Positions 42,283 through 51,962 of a DNA stretch of 64,000 nucleotides are shown one piece after another. Both the position numbers and the translations under genes were made by a program. Numbering within the stretch: position 1 is the stretch's first letter; every line of letters starts with the position of its first letter. The notes below the pieces were generated by a model, which saw only the letters and a program-made list of their open reading frames with translations, did not search any database and had not been told where the DNA came from. The DNA is from JACSRF01 sp964504445 (GTDB lineage Bacteria > Chloroflexota > Anaerolineae > Promineifilales > Promineifilaceae), in the NCBI GenBank assembly GCA_964504445.1, contig CAZDEO010000001.1, positions 154,699 to 218,698 on the forward strand. Direction: 5' to 3'.

Positions 42283-43260
42283 CTACCGTTCATAAGCGGC
42301 AATAATTGCGTCTATGCGCTGGTCTAGCTCTGCGTTGACGGTTTGCCGCGCCGGGTCGGCGTCGTACCAGGCCATGATTTCAGCCGCGCCGCGTACAAAG
42401 GGATTGGTAGCCACAAAGCCGGGAACGGCGCGCTTGATTTTGCTGTTGTCGAAGATCATGCTGTGGGTTTTGTCTCCTAGCAGACCGGCCCCCCACTCTG
42501 GGTCATAGCGGTTGATAAAGTCAGAGGGGATGTGGACGATATCAGCTGTAACGCCCGCAGCCTGGGCCACAATGGCAAAAATCTGGTTCCAGGTGAGTAG
42601 TTCGTCGGAGGTGATGTGGAAGGTTTCGCCGATGGCGTGGTTGTTACCCAGTAGCCCCACAAGCCCCTTGGCGAAGTCGCGGTGATGGGTTAGTGTCCAC
42701 AAAGATGAGCCGTCGCCATGGACGATGACTTTTTTGCCCTGGCGCATGCGGTGGACGACGGTGTACCCGCCGTGCATGGGCAGCAAAGTCTGGTCGTAGG
42801 TGTGGGACGGCCGTACAACGGTCACCGGAAATCCATCCTGCCGGTAGGCCTGCGCCAGCCGCTCTTCGCAGGCGATTTTGGCGCGGGAATACCCCCAGAA
42901 GGGGTTGTGTAGCGGCGTGGATTCCGTTACGGGCAGCAGGGTGGGGGGCGTCTGGTAGGCGGAAGCGGAGCTAATGAAGATGTACTGGGCGGTACGGCCG
43001 TCAAACAGGCGCAAATCTGTCTCAATGTGTTCCGGCGTAAAGGCAATCCAGTTCACCACCACGTCAAAGTGCAAATCAGCCAAAACGCGGGCCGTGGCGG
43101 CGGCGTCGCGAATGTTTGCGTGCAAAAGAGAGGCCCGTGCCGCAGGCGGGCGATGGCTCTCGCCCCGGTTTAACAAAAATAGTTCGATACCCTGCTCTAT
43201 GGCAAGCTGCGCACAGGCTGAGCTAATGATGCCCGTGCCGCCGATAAATAAGACTTTCAT
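42283..43260 (-). CDS. Atypical extended-SDR epimerase/reductase
   Basis: A 325-residue Rossmann protein. KVLFIGGTGIISSACAQLAI is the atypical NAD motif (GGTGxIS) seen in CSP41/isoflavone-reductase-like SDRs, with YIFISSASAYQTPPT and FWGYSRAKIACEERL holding the S and Y-x3-K residues. VTVVRPSHTYDQTLLPMHGG fixes the substrate side. It may act on a nucleotide sugar, but there is no partner gene next to it. It is convergent with the DUF2723 gene. Confidence 0.72.
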   Translation of the reverse strand: MKVLFIGGTGIISSACAQLAIEQGIELFLLNRGESHRPPAARASLLHANIRDAAATARVLADLHFDVVVNWIAFTPEHIETDLRLFDGRTAQYIFISSASAYQTPPTLLPVTESTPLHNPFWGYSRAKIACEERLAQAYRQDGFPVTVVRPSHTYDQTLLPMHGGYTVVHRMRQGKKVIVHGDGSSLWTLTHHRDFAKGLVGLLGNNHAIGETFHITSDELLTWNQIFAIVAQAAGVTADIVHIPSDFINRYDPEWGAGLLGDKTHSMIFDNSKIKRAVPGFVATNPFVRGAAEIMAWYDADPARQTVNAELDQRIDAIIAAYER

Positions 43261-43268
43261 GGATTCTC

Positions 43269-45020
43269 CTATGCCTTGAGACTAACCACGTTGTAAATTT
43301 GCTCCAGCGCCTGCCGCCCCTTAACGCGCATGGGGTTCAGCGCCTCGGCAATGATGAAATCTTGCGCCTGCTCGTACACCACCTGGCTGATGATGACTTG
43401 CCCCGGCTTGGCGTTTTCTTGCAGCCGTTTGGCCAGGTTAACGGCATCACCAATGGCGGAATAATCTTTGCGCAGGCTGCTGCCCACGTTGCCGATAACG
43501 GCCTCCCCGGTGTGGACGCCAATGCCAAAGTAGAGCCGCCGCTCTTCGGCCAGGTCTTCGTGGTAGCTTTTCATGCTCTCTTGAATCATTACGGCCGTGC
43601 GCACAGCCCGCGCCACATGATCCTCCTGGGGGTTGAGGGGTGTGTTGAACAACGCCATCACCGCATCCCCCATGAACTTGTCCGTTAGCCCTTCATATTT
43701 GGTAATGGCACGCACCGCTTCGGTAAAGTAGCCATTGATGACCTGAATGAGCTTTTCCGGGTCCAGATACTCACTGTAGGTGCTAAAGCCGCGCACGTCG
43801 GCAAAAAGCACGCTAAGCTGGCGGCGCTGCGGGCGTTGCGCTGCGTCCAGGTCACGCACCTGGTCTACCAGGGCGGGGGGCAGGTAGCGGCGCACGCTTT
43901 CCAAACGTTTGGTCTCGGAGATGTCGTTGAGCACCATGGCCACGCCCAGAGTTTCCTGGTTCAGGTCGTGCAGGGGAGAGAAGGTCATGTTTAGGGAGGT
44001 GGGGCCGGGACGTTTGTTGACCACAATATCCAGCTCGGTTTCCTGGGTACGGCCGTTTTGCTTCACAGCTTCTACCAGAGATTCCAAAGACATATCCAGC
44101 GCGCTCAAGAGATTACGGTATGCTTTTTGCAATACCGAATCAGCCGGCATGCCCAATATTTTTTCGGCAGCGCGATTGTACAGGCGAATGCAATCCTCCT
44201 GGTCAATGGTGATGACGCCGCTGGTAATCGACTCGAAGACGTTGTTCATCAAGTCGCGCATTTCCGTAATCGTCATGAGCTGGTTGCGAATTTCGCGGAA
44301 CAGCCGCGCATTTTCAATGGCGACGGCCGCCTGATTGGCAAAAGCGGCCAAAATATCCCGGTCATTCTCGCCAAAAATACCGGAGACCACGCGGTTGTCG
44401 GCGTAAATGACGCCGGTAATGGTGTCGCGCACCTTGAGGGGCACACAGAGAATGGAGCGCAGGTTATAGCTGATAATGCTTTCCTGGGCGGAAAAGCGGG
44501 GGTCTGCCTGGGCGTTGGTGGTGGCCACTGGCTCGCCTGTTTCTGCTACGCTGCGCACAATGCTGCGGCTGATTTCAAAGGATTCTGATTGCTCAATGGT
44601 TTCGCGGTCCATGTTGCGGGCTACCTGCACCTCTAGTTCGCCGTTTTCATCATTACTCAGGAGCAAAATGGCCCGTTCGGCGCCGGTGAGGTTGATGATG
44701 GCGTCCATGACGGCGCTGAGAACCTGGTTCAGATCTAGGGAGGAGTTGATGGCGGCGCCAATATCTTGCAGAGCGCGCAGTTGGCTGCGTTCTTTTTCTT
44801 GGGCTTTCACGCGGCGCTCCAGGTCTTCCATGGTGCGGCGCGCAAAGATAAGTAGCCGGGCTAATTCGTCGCCGGTTTGCACGGCAGATTGTTTGGCCAG
44901 TTCGGCGCGGGTGGTGATGAGGGTTTGTTGTTGTTGGTTAACCTTGCTGCCAAGCTGATCAATCAACTGCCGTAGTTCGCTTAAATTACTCTGAACTTGG
45001 GTAACATGGGGGTCGCTCAA
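43269..45020 (-). CDS. GAF-PAS class III adenylate/guanylate cyclase
   Basis: A protein of about 583 residues. It begins with a coiled coil (residues 5-90), then a GAF domain (about 85-245), a PAS domain (about 260-380) and a class III cyclase domain (about 400-580). The metal-binding Asp is in LSVLFADVRGFSTYSEYLD, the second in KYEGLTDKFMGDAVMALF, and the transition-state region in RKDYSAIGDAVNLAKRLQE. ATP or GTP preference cannot be read safely. I prefer a TTG start at 45020 (GAGGA upstream) to TTG 45056. A cytoplasmic sensor making a cyclic nucleotide. Confidence 0.87.
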   Translation of the reverse strand: MSDPHVTQVQSNLSELRQLIDQLGSKVNQQQQTLITTRAELAKQSAVQTGDELARLLIFARRTMEDLERRVKAQEKERSQLRALQDIGAAINSSLDLNQVLSAVMDAIINLTGAERAILLLSNDENGELEVQVARNMDRETIEQSESFEISRSIVRSVAETGEPVATTNAQADPRFSAQESIISYNLRSILCVPLKVRDTITGVIYADNRVVSGIFGENDRDILAAFANQAAVAIENARLFREIRNQLMTITEMRDLMNNVFESITSGVITIDQEDCIRLYNRAAEKILGMPADSVLQKAYRNLLSALDMSLESLVEAVKQNGRTQETELDIVVNKRPGPTSLNMTFSPLHDLNQETLGVAMVLNDISETKRLESVRRYLPPALVDQVRDLDAAQRPQRRQLSVLFADVRGFSTYSEYLDPEKLIQVINGYFTEAVRAITKYEGLTDKFMGDAVMALFNTPLNPQEDHVARAVRTAVMIQESMKSYHEDLAEERRLYFGIGVHTGEAVIGNVGSSLRKDYSAIGDAVNLAKRLQENAKPGQVIISQVVYEQAQDFIIAEALNPMRVKGRQALEQIYNVVSLKA

Positions 45021-45115
45021 TGGTTTATCCTCTTCGGCCCTAAGGTAGGTGTACAACAGCCGTTGGCTCAGTCATCGTGTCGTGTATGGCTGGCAAATTC
45101 AAACTCATGACATAG

Positions 45116-45143
45116 ATTATATCAGAGTGGGAAGGCAGGCAAA
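45116..45143 (-). promoter_or_regulatory. Candidate promoter for the cyclase gene
   Basis: On the minus strand TATAAT lies at 45121-45116 with TTTGCC 16 bases upstream (45143-45138). It is placed correctly for the cyclase and lies downstream of the terminator of the GH3 gene. Confidence 0.45.
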
Positions 45144-45166
45144 CGGCAGAAATCCACCTAAAACAG

Positions 45167-45200
45167 CGTGCCGCCGCCTTCCGCAGAAGGCGGCGGCACG
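45167..45200 (-). terminator. Rho-independent-type terminator after the GH3 gene
   Basis: A perfect 15-bp stem with a 4-base loop (CGTGCCGCCGCCTTC / GAAGGCGGCGGCACG), followed on the minus strand by CTGTTTTAGG. It lies 39 bases beyond the GH3 stop and separates the glucan locus from the cyclase. Confidence 0.85.
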
Positions 45201-45238
45201 TTAATTGGATGCGATGTAGCCGCGGTGGAAAAAGCGTT

Positions 45239-47902
45239 TTACTCTGTGCCCAGACCAAATCCAAAGGGGAACAGAGGCTCATCGGCATTCAGATTGGTAA
45301 AGTCGAAGGGGAGTTGGTTCACACTGCGCGGCCATGTGTAGGGCAGCTTGCCGGTAAATGGCCTTGCGCCCAAAAGCACATCTGCCACGCCCTGGCCCTC
45401 CGTGCCTGGCAGCCACGCCGCCACCAGCGCATCCCACCCATCAATCAGGTCGGTGATAATTAACGGCCGTCCGGAGATGAGCACGACGGCTAACTGGTCA
45501 CAGGTTTCCTGCATACGCTGCAAGGTGCGCAGGTCGTCCACCGACAGCCGTAGGTCGGCGCTGTCACCCCAGCCCTCAGCATACGGCCGTTCCCCCACTA
45601 CCGCCAAACACACCACCGGTTCCCCGGCAGGTAGTTCTTCAAAGCGGCCAAATTCGTTGTAGATGACGGCCGTTTCCGGTGAAACCGTTTCCTCAATGGC
45701 TTGCAAAATCGTTGTGCCCGGAGTGATGGCACCTTCGGCGCCCTGCCATTCAATAGTCCAGCCGCCCGACTGAATGCCAATATCATTGGCTGCCTGCCCA
45801 CCTACGTACAAAGTAGGCAAATCCGGCGCCAGCGGCAGCAAATTCCCCTCATTTTTCAGCAGTACTTGCGACTGAGCTACTGCTTCTCGTGCTACAGCAC
45901 GGTGTTCGGCCGATCCCACTTGCGCCAGCAGTACCGGGTCGGAATAGGGACGCTCGAATAGCCCCAGGGCAAATTTAACCGAGAGGATGTGGCGCACCGC
46001 CTCATCAATGCGTGCCGCGCTAATGTCGCCATTTTCGACGGCCTCGAGCATGGTGTTGATGAAGCGATGGTAATCGTAAGGAACCATGTTCATATCCACC
46101 CCGGCGTTGATGGAAGCGACCACGGCCGCGTAATAATCGTTGGTAATTTGGTCAATTCCGGCCCAGTCAGAGACAATGAAGCCGTCGAAGCCCAACTCGC
46201 CCCGCAGCACATCGCTTATCAGGTATTTCTGGGCGTGCATCTTCAAGCCGCCCCAACTGGAGTAGGAGATCATGATATTACGCGCCCCGGCGTCGATGAC
46301 GGCCGTATAGGGCGGCAAATGCACGGCGCGTAGGGTGGCTTCATCGACCTCGGTCACGCCCTGGTCAATCATGTAGCTGCCGGTCGTAGAACTGCCCCAG
46401 GCCGTGCCGCCGTCACCCACAAAATGCTTCGGCGTCGCCAACACTGTGTCTGGTGCAGCCAGGTCATCCCCTTGCAAGCCACGCAGGTAAGCCGTTGCCA
46501 GGGCCGAAACCAGCTCGGTATTTTCACTGTACCCTTCATAGGTGCGTCCCCAGCGCACGTCCTGCGGTACAGACACCGCTGGCGCGTAATTCCAATAGAT
46601 GCCGGTGGCGATCATTTCCCGGGCTGTAATTCGGCCTATTTCTATCATCAGTTCTGGATTATTGGCTGCGCCCAGGCCAATATTATGGGGGAAAATCACC
46701 GTGCCCACCACGTTGCTGTGCCCATGTACCGCATCCACGCCATAAATTAAGGGAATGCCCAGGTATGTGTCGAGGGCAGCGGCCTGGAAACCGTCTACCA
46801 TGGCGGCCCAGCTTTCCGGCGTGTTGGGGTCGGGATACCCGCCTCCGCCGCTGAGTAAGCCGCCAATGCCCAGGGTGGTGATATCCATCGGGTTGATGCT
46901 GTTCTTTTCTACCAGGGTCATCTGCGCGATTTTTTCCGTTAGGGACATGCGGCCCAGCAAATCTTCCACGCGCGTGGCTATTGGTAAATCGGGATTTTTA
47001 TAGGGAGCGTCGGCGGGGATGGCTGGGCGGGTAGGACCAGGGGTGGGTTCAGGTATGTTGGCGACCACGTCACGCTGGCCGATTTCAAAGAAGACTAATT
47101 GACCAAAGACGCTGGGGTTTTGGTAGGAAGTGTCGCCTTTGTCGAAGATAGACCAGATGGCTTTCAGATTCCGGTCGCCATCGGAAGCGCCATTGAGGTG
47201 TACCTGGAAGCCGATGACGTTGCCGTGTTCCCGCTGGATGTTCCAGACGCGATTTTTGAGGGGTACGGCCGTTTCCACCACATACCCCCCTTCGGTCAAG
47301 GTCACTTGCACAAGAGCCTCTGCCGTATCTCCCTGCACACCGCCTAGCTCAACTTCCGCGGGGGGGCGCCCGGCATTCAGCGGCGGAATGGTAATTTGGG
47401 CCACGCCATCTCTGTACGAAGTCAGCCCCAAATCGCCTGTGGCGTTGATGTAAAACTCTACCGAGTCTTCATTCCAGTAGTTGGCGCCATGCTGCTCGGT
47501 GACAATGCTGGCATCTGTCACGTCGGCCATCAGGTAAAGATATTGGTCATCGGCGGCGGCGGCAAAGGTGAGCGTAGTGGCTCCTTGTACCACGTCAGGT
47601 AGTTCGGGAATGGTGACGCGAGGGACGCCGTTCCAATCGCTCAGGTCGCCGTCCAGGGTGATGGCCACAGGAAAGGGTGCATAGTAGACTTCGCCAGGGA
47701 TGGTTTCAGGGGCTAGTTGGTTTGAAGCGAGGGCGGGTTCTGCCGGCCCATCTGTTTCTGGGGGGCTGTCTGGAACAACGGCCGTTGCTTCTGTCAGGGG
47801 CGTGGGGGCGGGGGTGCTTTCCTCTGCAGCGTTCCCGCAGGCGGCTAACAACAAGAGCAGGGCGAACAAAATGAAGGGTATACGACCGTTTTTAGCGAGC
47901 AT
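45239..47902 (-). CDS. GH3 beta-glucosidase lipoprotein with N-terminal CBM9-like domain
   Basis: An 887-residue surface lipoprotein (LFALLLLLAACG lipobox, then a Thr/Pro-rich linker). Residues about 70-265 form a CBM9/DOMON-like sugar-binding domain (LDGDLSDWNGVPRVTIPE, NYWNEDSVEFYINATGDLG). The GH3 N-domain starts near 300 (GRMSLTEKIAQMTLVEK) and contains GFIVSDWAGIDQI, with the nucleophile Asp near residue 579. The C-domain ends PLFPFGFGLGTE. It trims beta-glucan oligosaccharides outside the cell. It is the last gene of the minus-strand glucan locus before a terminator. Confidence 0.9.
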   Translation of the reverse strand: MLAKNGRIPFILFALLLLLAACGNAAEESTPAPTPLTEATAVVPDSPPETDGPAEPALASNQLAPETIPGEVYYAPFPVAITLDGDLSDWNGVPRVTIPELPDVVQGATTLTFAAAADDQYLYLMADVTDASIVTEQHGANYWNEDSVEFYINATGDLGLTSYRDGVAQITIPPLNAGRPPAEVELGGVQGDTAEALVQVTLTEGGYVVETAVPLKNRVWNIQREHGNVIGFQVHLNGASDGDRNLKAIWSIFDKGDTSYQNPSVFGQLVFFEIGQRDVVANIPEPTPGPTRPAIPADAPYKNPDLPIATRVEDLLGRMSLTEKIAQMTLVEKNSINPMDITTLGIGGLLSGGGGYPDPNTPESWAAMVDGFQAAALDTYLGIPLIYGVDAVHGHSNVVGTVIFPHNIGLGAANNPELMIEIGRITAREMIATGIYWNYAPAVSVPQDVRWGRTYEGYSENTELVSALATAYLRGLQGDDLAAPDTVLATPKHFVGDGGTAWGSSTTGSYMIDQGVTEVDEATLRAVHLPPYTAVIDAGARNIMISYSSWGGLKMHAQKYLISDVLRGELGFDGFIVSDWAGIDQITNDYYAAVVASINAGVDMNMVPYDYHRFINTMLEAVENGDISAARIDEAVRHILSVKFALGLFERPYSDPVLLAQVGSAEHRAVAREAVAQSQVLLKNEGNLLPLAPDLPTLYVGGQAANDIGIQSGGWTIEWQGAEGAITPGTTILQAIEETVSPETAVIYNEFGRFEELPAGEPVVCLAVVGERPYAEGWGDSADLRLSVDDLRTLQRMQETCDQLAVVLISGRPLIITDLIDGWDALVAAWLPGTEGQGVADVLLGARPFTGKLPYTWPRSVNQLPFDFTNLNADEPLFPFGFGLGTE

Positions 47903-48000
47903 GATTTTTTCTCCATAATAGGTGCAAGCGTTCAGACCGACGAGTTTTTTGCAAAACGCTATCGCTCTTCCGCGAGATAATTGGTAACAATTGCTGTGTA

Positions 48001-48981
48001 TTAAGCAGGCCAGATCTTGCGCCCACCACCAGGTGGAACAAGGGCATCAATGTGCGCCAATTCTGCTGGGGATAGAGAAGGCAGCAGCCCGGTCTGCACG
48101 TTGTCCCGCATTTGGCGCACGTTTTTGGCGCCGGGAATGACAGTCGTTACTGCCGGATGGGCCAGCGTAAATTGCAGGGCTAACTGGGCCAGGGAACGGC
48201 CGTTTGCCAGGGGCTGTAGCTTTTCTACTTTCTCCAAGTCATCCAAGAAAATGGCTTGCTCGTCAGGGTTCTCGTGCCAGTTGCGGCGGAAATCTCCTTC
48301 GCTGAAGCGCGTTTCCGCATCAAACTTGCCAGTAAGAATGCCCATGGCCAATGCGCCGCGCACAATGACGCCGATGTTGTGTTTTTGACAGTAGGGCAAA
48401 ATGTCGGCTTCCGGTGTGCGGTTGAGAATGCTGTAATCGACTTGCAGCGCCGCGCAGCCACCGGCGGCATTGAAGGCTTGCAGGTAGGCAAAGTCGCTGG
48501 TGCTAACACCATATGCGCGCACTTTGCCGTCTTGCTGCAAGCGCTGAAAGCCTTCCAGGAAAATTTCCATGGTGGGGTCGCGGAAGTTGATGTGGCTCTG
48601 GATCAGGTCTACGTAGTCGGTTTGCAGGCGACGTAGGCTGCTTTCTACCCCGGCAATAAGTTTGTTTACAGTGTCGTAAGCGGACTGGCCCTTGTCCCCG
48701 TCAAAGTCACGCCAGCCGATTTTGGTGGCGACGATGAACTGGTGGCGTCGCCCTTGCATGGCCTGGCCCAACAGTTCCTCGCTGTGACCCCAGCCATAGA
48801 CGTCAGCTGTGTCGAAAAAGGTGACGCCGCTGTCCAGGGCAAAGTCAATGGCATTGAGCACGTCTTGGTCGTCGGTGGGGCCCCATTGGTCGCCCCCGGC
48901 GGCCCACAGGCCCATGCCAATTTCGGTGACGGCGATGCCGCTTTTGCCGAGGATTCGTTCTTTTAAGGATGAGTTAGTCAT
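48001..48981 (-). CDS. Aldo/keto reductase
   Basis: A 326-residue AKR of the YhdN/IolS type. FFDTADVYGWGHSEELLGQA holds the catalytic Asp and Tyr, FIVATKIGW the Lys and YVDLIQSHINFRDPTMEI the His. The C-terminal LAQLALQFTLAHPAVTTVIP binds NADPH. It lies between the two GH3 genes and may reduce a sugar or aldehyde from glucan breakdown; the link is positional only. Confidence 0.88.
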   Translation of the reverse strand: MTNSSLKERILGKSGIAVTEIGMGLWAAGGDQWGPTDDQDVLNAIDFALDSGVTFFDTADVYGWGHSEELLGQAMQGRRHQFIVATKIGWRDFDGDKGQSAYDTVNKLIAGVESSLRRLQTDYVDLIQSHINFRDPTMEIFLEGFQRLQQDGKVRAYGVSTSDFAYLQAFNAAGGCAALQVDYSILNRTPEADILPYCQKHNIGVIVRGALAMGILTGKFDAETRFSEGDFRRNWHENPDEQAIFLDDLEKVEKLQPLANGRSLAQLALQFTLAHPAVTTVIPGAKNVRQMRDNVQTGLLPSLSPAELAHIDALVPPGGGRKIWPA

Positions 48982-49017
48982 ATTTGGCTCCTTTATGGGA
49001 TGATGAATTGATAGGGA

Positions 49018-51480
49018 TCAGGTGGCTACGGTGGACATTTGGAAGGGATTTAGGCCGGGTTTGGGGGGAACGGCCGTTTCATCTGTCCAGGTGAATTGGC
49101 CACGCAGCCGAATGTCGCGCGAGGAACTGCCTACGTGCAGGATGAAGTTGCCCGGTTCGGCAAACCAGGCGGCTTGCTCGGTGTCGTAAAAGGCCAGGGA
49201 TTGTTGGTTGAGGGTTAGGCTAACGGTTTTTGTCTCGCCGGGTTCCAGGGCTACTTTGGCGAAGGCTTTGAGTTCTCGCAACGGCCGTGCTACACGGGCG
49301 ATCTCATCTTCTAGATAAAGCTGCACCACTTCTTGCCCGCCCACGTTGCCTGTATTGGTCACATCTACCTGCACCACAATCTCATCACCAGGGCCAAATT
49401 CTGTGCCGTTTAGGCGCAAATTGTTGTAAGCAAAGGTGGTGTAAGAGAGGCCGTGTCCAAAGGGAAAGAGAGGTGCTATCTCTTTCTTGTCGTAGTAACG
49501 ATAGCCTACGAAGATGCCTTCACCGTAATGAACACGGCCGTTTTCGCCCGGATAGTTGATATAGGCCGGATTATCTTGCAGCCGTGAGGGGAAGGTTGTG
49601 GGCAACTTGCCCGAAGGCGTCACGTCGCCGAAAAGTACGTCAGCCAGAGCGTGGCCTGCATCTTGCCCGCCATACCATTGCTGCACAATGGCGGGTACGG
49701 CATCCGCCCAGGGCATTTCTACCGGCGAGCCTACGTTGAGAACGACGAGGGTGTGGGGGTTGGCGGCGGCGACGCGCGCAATTAGCTCATCCTGCTTTTC
49801 CGGCAGTTTCATGTCGACGCGATCAAAGCCTTCGCTTTCCCATTCGCGGGTCAGCCCGGCTACGACAATGGCTACGTCGGCCTGGGCGGCCAGGTCAACG
49901 GCCGCCTGAATTAAGTCGGCGGGCAGCGGGGGCACAAGGCCCAGACGTAGGGTGCGCCAACGGCTGTCGGGGTCGGTGATGTATTCGATTTGTAGGGTAG
50001 CGGGCTTATGGGCTTCCAAGGGCAGGGAAACAGTTGTTTTCTGATCCCCCCTTTCCCATTGATCGATGACGACTTGCCCATTGATGAAAAGGCGCGCCTG
50101 CCCAATGCCCCAGAGCTGTAATTGATATGTGCCGCTTTCTGGCACGGTGATGGTGCCGTGTAACCGCAGCGAAAAATGGCGCGGGTCTACGAAGGGATTT
50201 ACCGTACCAAACCAGGTCAGTTCGCTTTTTTCTACGATGCTGCTGTGGGCGGGGTCGCCGGATAGGTCCATGTTGTGGTAGTAGTCGAGGGTAAGACCTG
50301 GTTGACCGGCGGTGGTGGTGAGCCATTCTGGGTTCACCAGGGGGGGCATACGGTGTATTAGTGTGCCCACTTCGTAACTTACTGTGACTGCCGCACTGAC
50401 TCGCGCTTGAATGCCTGTTAGGGGAGATATGGCGCGGTGGGGGTTTACCTGAGAACTGCCACCACCCATGATTTGGGCCCATTGGGCGTTTTCGCCAATA
50501 ATGGCGATGGTTTGGGGTTTGTCTGGGTCGAGGGGGAGAAGCTGACCTTCATTTTTGAGGAGTACAATGGCTTCGGCAGCTACCTGCCGTGGCAAGTGGT
50601 CATTGTGGACGGGTGGTGGACTTTGCCGGGTTGTTACCCGGGTGATAAGATGCAGCAGGCGGCGGACTTTGTCGTCTATGATGGCTTCGTCGAGGTCACC
50701 GTTGGTAACGGCCGTGACGATCTTTTCCGGGTTCATCCAACGGGCAGGGCCAGGCATTTCCAAATCTAGCGCGCCAGCGGGCACGTTGTCGCTATAGGTG
50801 CCGTACCAATCGGATATCACCAGGCCATCGTAGCCCCATTGTTCCTTAAGCAGTTTGCGCAGTAGGAAGTCATTCTCGCTGGCGTATGTGCCATTGAGAC
50901 GATTGTAAGCGCTCATGATCGTCCACGGATTAACTTTTTCTAGAGCAATGCGGAAGGGTTCCAGGTAGATTTCGTGCAACGGCCGTTCCGCTACCTCGGA
51001 GCTTATCGAAAAGCGCTCAAACTCCTGGTCATTGGCGACGAAGTGCTTGATACAGGCGGCCACACCGTGCTTTTGTAGCCCATTAATGTAAGCGGCCGCC
51101 ATGATGCCGCTCAGGTACGGGTCTTCAGCAAAGCATTCGAAGTTGCGCCCGGCAATAGGAGTACGATGGATGTTGACGGTGGGGGCCAGCAACACGTGGG
51201 CACCTTTACGCTGTACTTCAGCTGCCAGCACTGCACCAACTTGCGTAATCAATTCCGGATTCCAGGTGGCACCCATGGCCACGCCCACCGGAAAGCAAAC
51301 GGAGGTATCACCCAGGTTGTCATCCCGACCACGCACGCCGTTGGGGCCATCACTAACCTGAATGGCCGGGATGCCGACCCGTTCCAAAGCAACGGTGCGC
51401 CACATGTCGGCGCCTGCCAGCAAAGTGACTTTTTCCGTGAGGGTTAATTCTGCTAGAATGTTGTCAATATTTTCTTTCAT
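49018..51480 (-). CDS. GH3 beta-glucosidase with PA14 insert, cytoplasmic
   Basis: An 820-residue GH3 enzyme without a signal peptide. TEKVTLLAGADMWRTVALER begins the TIM-barrel domain and GLVISDWYGTYSDN carries the nucleophile Asp near residue 223. A PA14 domain is inserted at about 395-530 (GLTLDYYHNMDLSGDPAHSS, SGTYQLQLWGIGQARLFING). The final part (VTNTGNVGGQEVVQLYLED) is the fibronectin-like domain. Such PA14-type GH3 enzymes hydrolyse short beta-linked oligosaccharides. It probably acts on imported glucan fragments. Confidence 0.92.
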   Translation of the reverse strand: MKENIDNILAELTLTEKVTLLAGADMWRTVALERVGIPAIQVSDGPNGVRGRDDNLGDTSVCFPVGVAMGATWNPELITQVGAVLAAEVQRKGAHVLLAPTVNIHRTPIAGRNFECFAEDPYLSGIMAAAYINGLQKHGVAACIKHFVANDQEFERFSISSEVAERPLHEIYLEPFRIALEKVNPWTIMSAYNRLNGTYASENDFLLRKLLKEQWGYDGLVISDWYGTYSDNVPAGALDLEMPGPARWMNPEKIVTAVTNGDLDEAIIDDKVRRLLHLITRVTTRQSPPPVHNDHLPRQVAAEAIVLLKNEGQLLPLDPDKPQTIAIIGENAQWAQIMGGGSSQVNPHRAISPLTGIQARVSAAVTVSYEVGTLIHRMPPLVNPEWLTTTAGQPGLTLDYYHNMDLSGDPAHSSIVEKSELTWFGTVNPFVDPRHFSLRLHGTITVPESGTYQLQLWGIGQARLFINGQVVIDQWERGDQKTTVSLPLEAHKPATLQIEYITDPDSRWRTLRLGLVPPLPADLIQAAVDLAAQADVAIVVAGLTREWESEGFDRVDMKLPEKQDELIARVAAANPHTLVVLNVGSPVEMPWADAVPAIVQQWYGGQDAGHALADVLFGDVTPSGKLPTTFPSRLQDNPAYINYPGENGRVHYGEGIFVGYRYYDKKEIAPLFPFGHGLSYTTFAYNNLRLNGTEFGPGDEIVVQVDVTNTGNVGGQEVVQLYLEDEIARVARPLRELKAFAKVALEPGETKTVSLTLNQQSLAFYDTEQAAWFAEPGNFILHVGSSSRDIRLRGQFTWTDETAVPPKPGLNPFQMSTVAT

Positions 51481-51500
51481 GGTTTCTCTCTAGAAATATG

Positions 51501-51953
51501 CTACTTCGTTTTCTTGTTTTGTAACGATAAAACCAGCATGATGATGGCTAGGGGAAGAATGATATAGTTGCCCACGCTGCCGGGTGCGGTGTCTGTTGTT
51601 TCAATGGGTTTGAGGTGGCCTAAAAAGATGCGCATGCCGTATTCAACAATCATGAGCAGATACATTAGGGGAATCAGCGTTTGATAGCGCCAGAGAACCA
51701 CCATGTAAATCAGGCCCATCAATAGCTGGGATAGGCCCCAAAAGGAAAAGATGAGGATGACGGTTGCGGCGCTATTGGGGGCGAAGGTGTCCAGGGGGAT
51801 GGTGGCGATGCTGTGGGCACCACCATCTGGTGCAAAGATGTGTACCAGGCTGCGGCCTACGGTAACGATTGTCAGAAGGATAAATAGCCACCTGGCGATA
51901 GGGTTTCCGGTATAGTTGTTGGTTGCCTGCCGGGGAATGAGTTTGTCTAGCAT
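51501..51953 (-). CDS. Small membrane protein
   Basis: A 150-residue protein with four hydrophobic segments (WLFILLTIVTVGRSLVHIF, ATVILIFSFWGLSQLLMGLI and two more) and a short basic tail. I recognise no family. It is nine bases downstream of the phosphorylase stop-side neighbour in the same orientation, so it is part of the glucan transcript. Confidence 0.65.
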   Translation of the reverse strand: MLDKLIPRQATNNYTGNPIARWLFILLTIVTVGRSLVHIFAPDGGAHSIATIPLDTFAPNSAATVILIFSFWGLSQLLMGLIYMVVLWRYQTLIPLMYLLMIVEYGMRIFLGHLKPIETTDTAPGSVGNYIILPLAIIMLVLSLQNKKTK

Positions 51954-51962
51954 GTTGGTTCC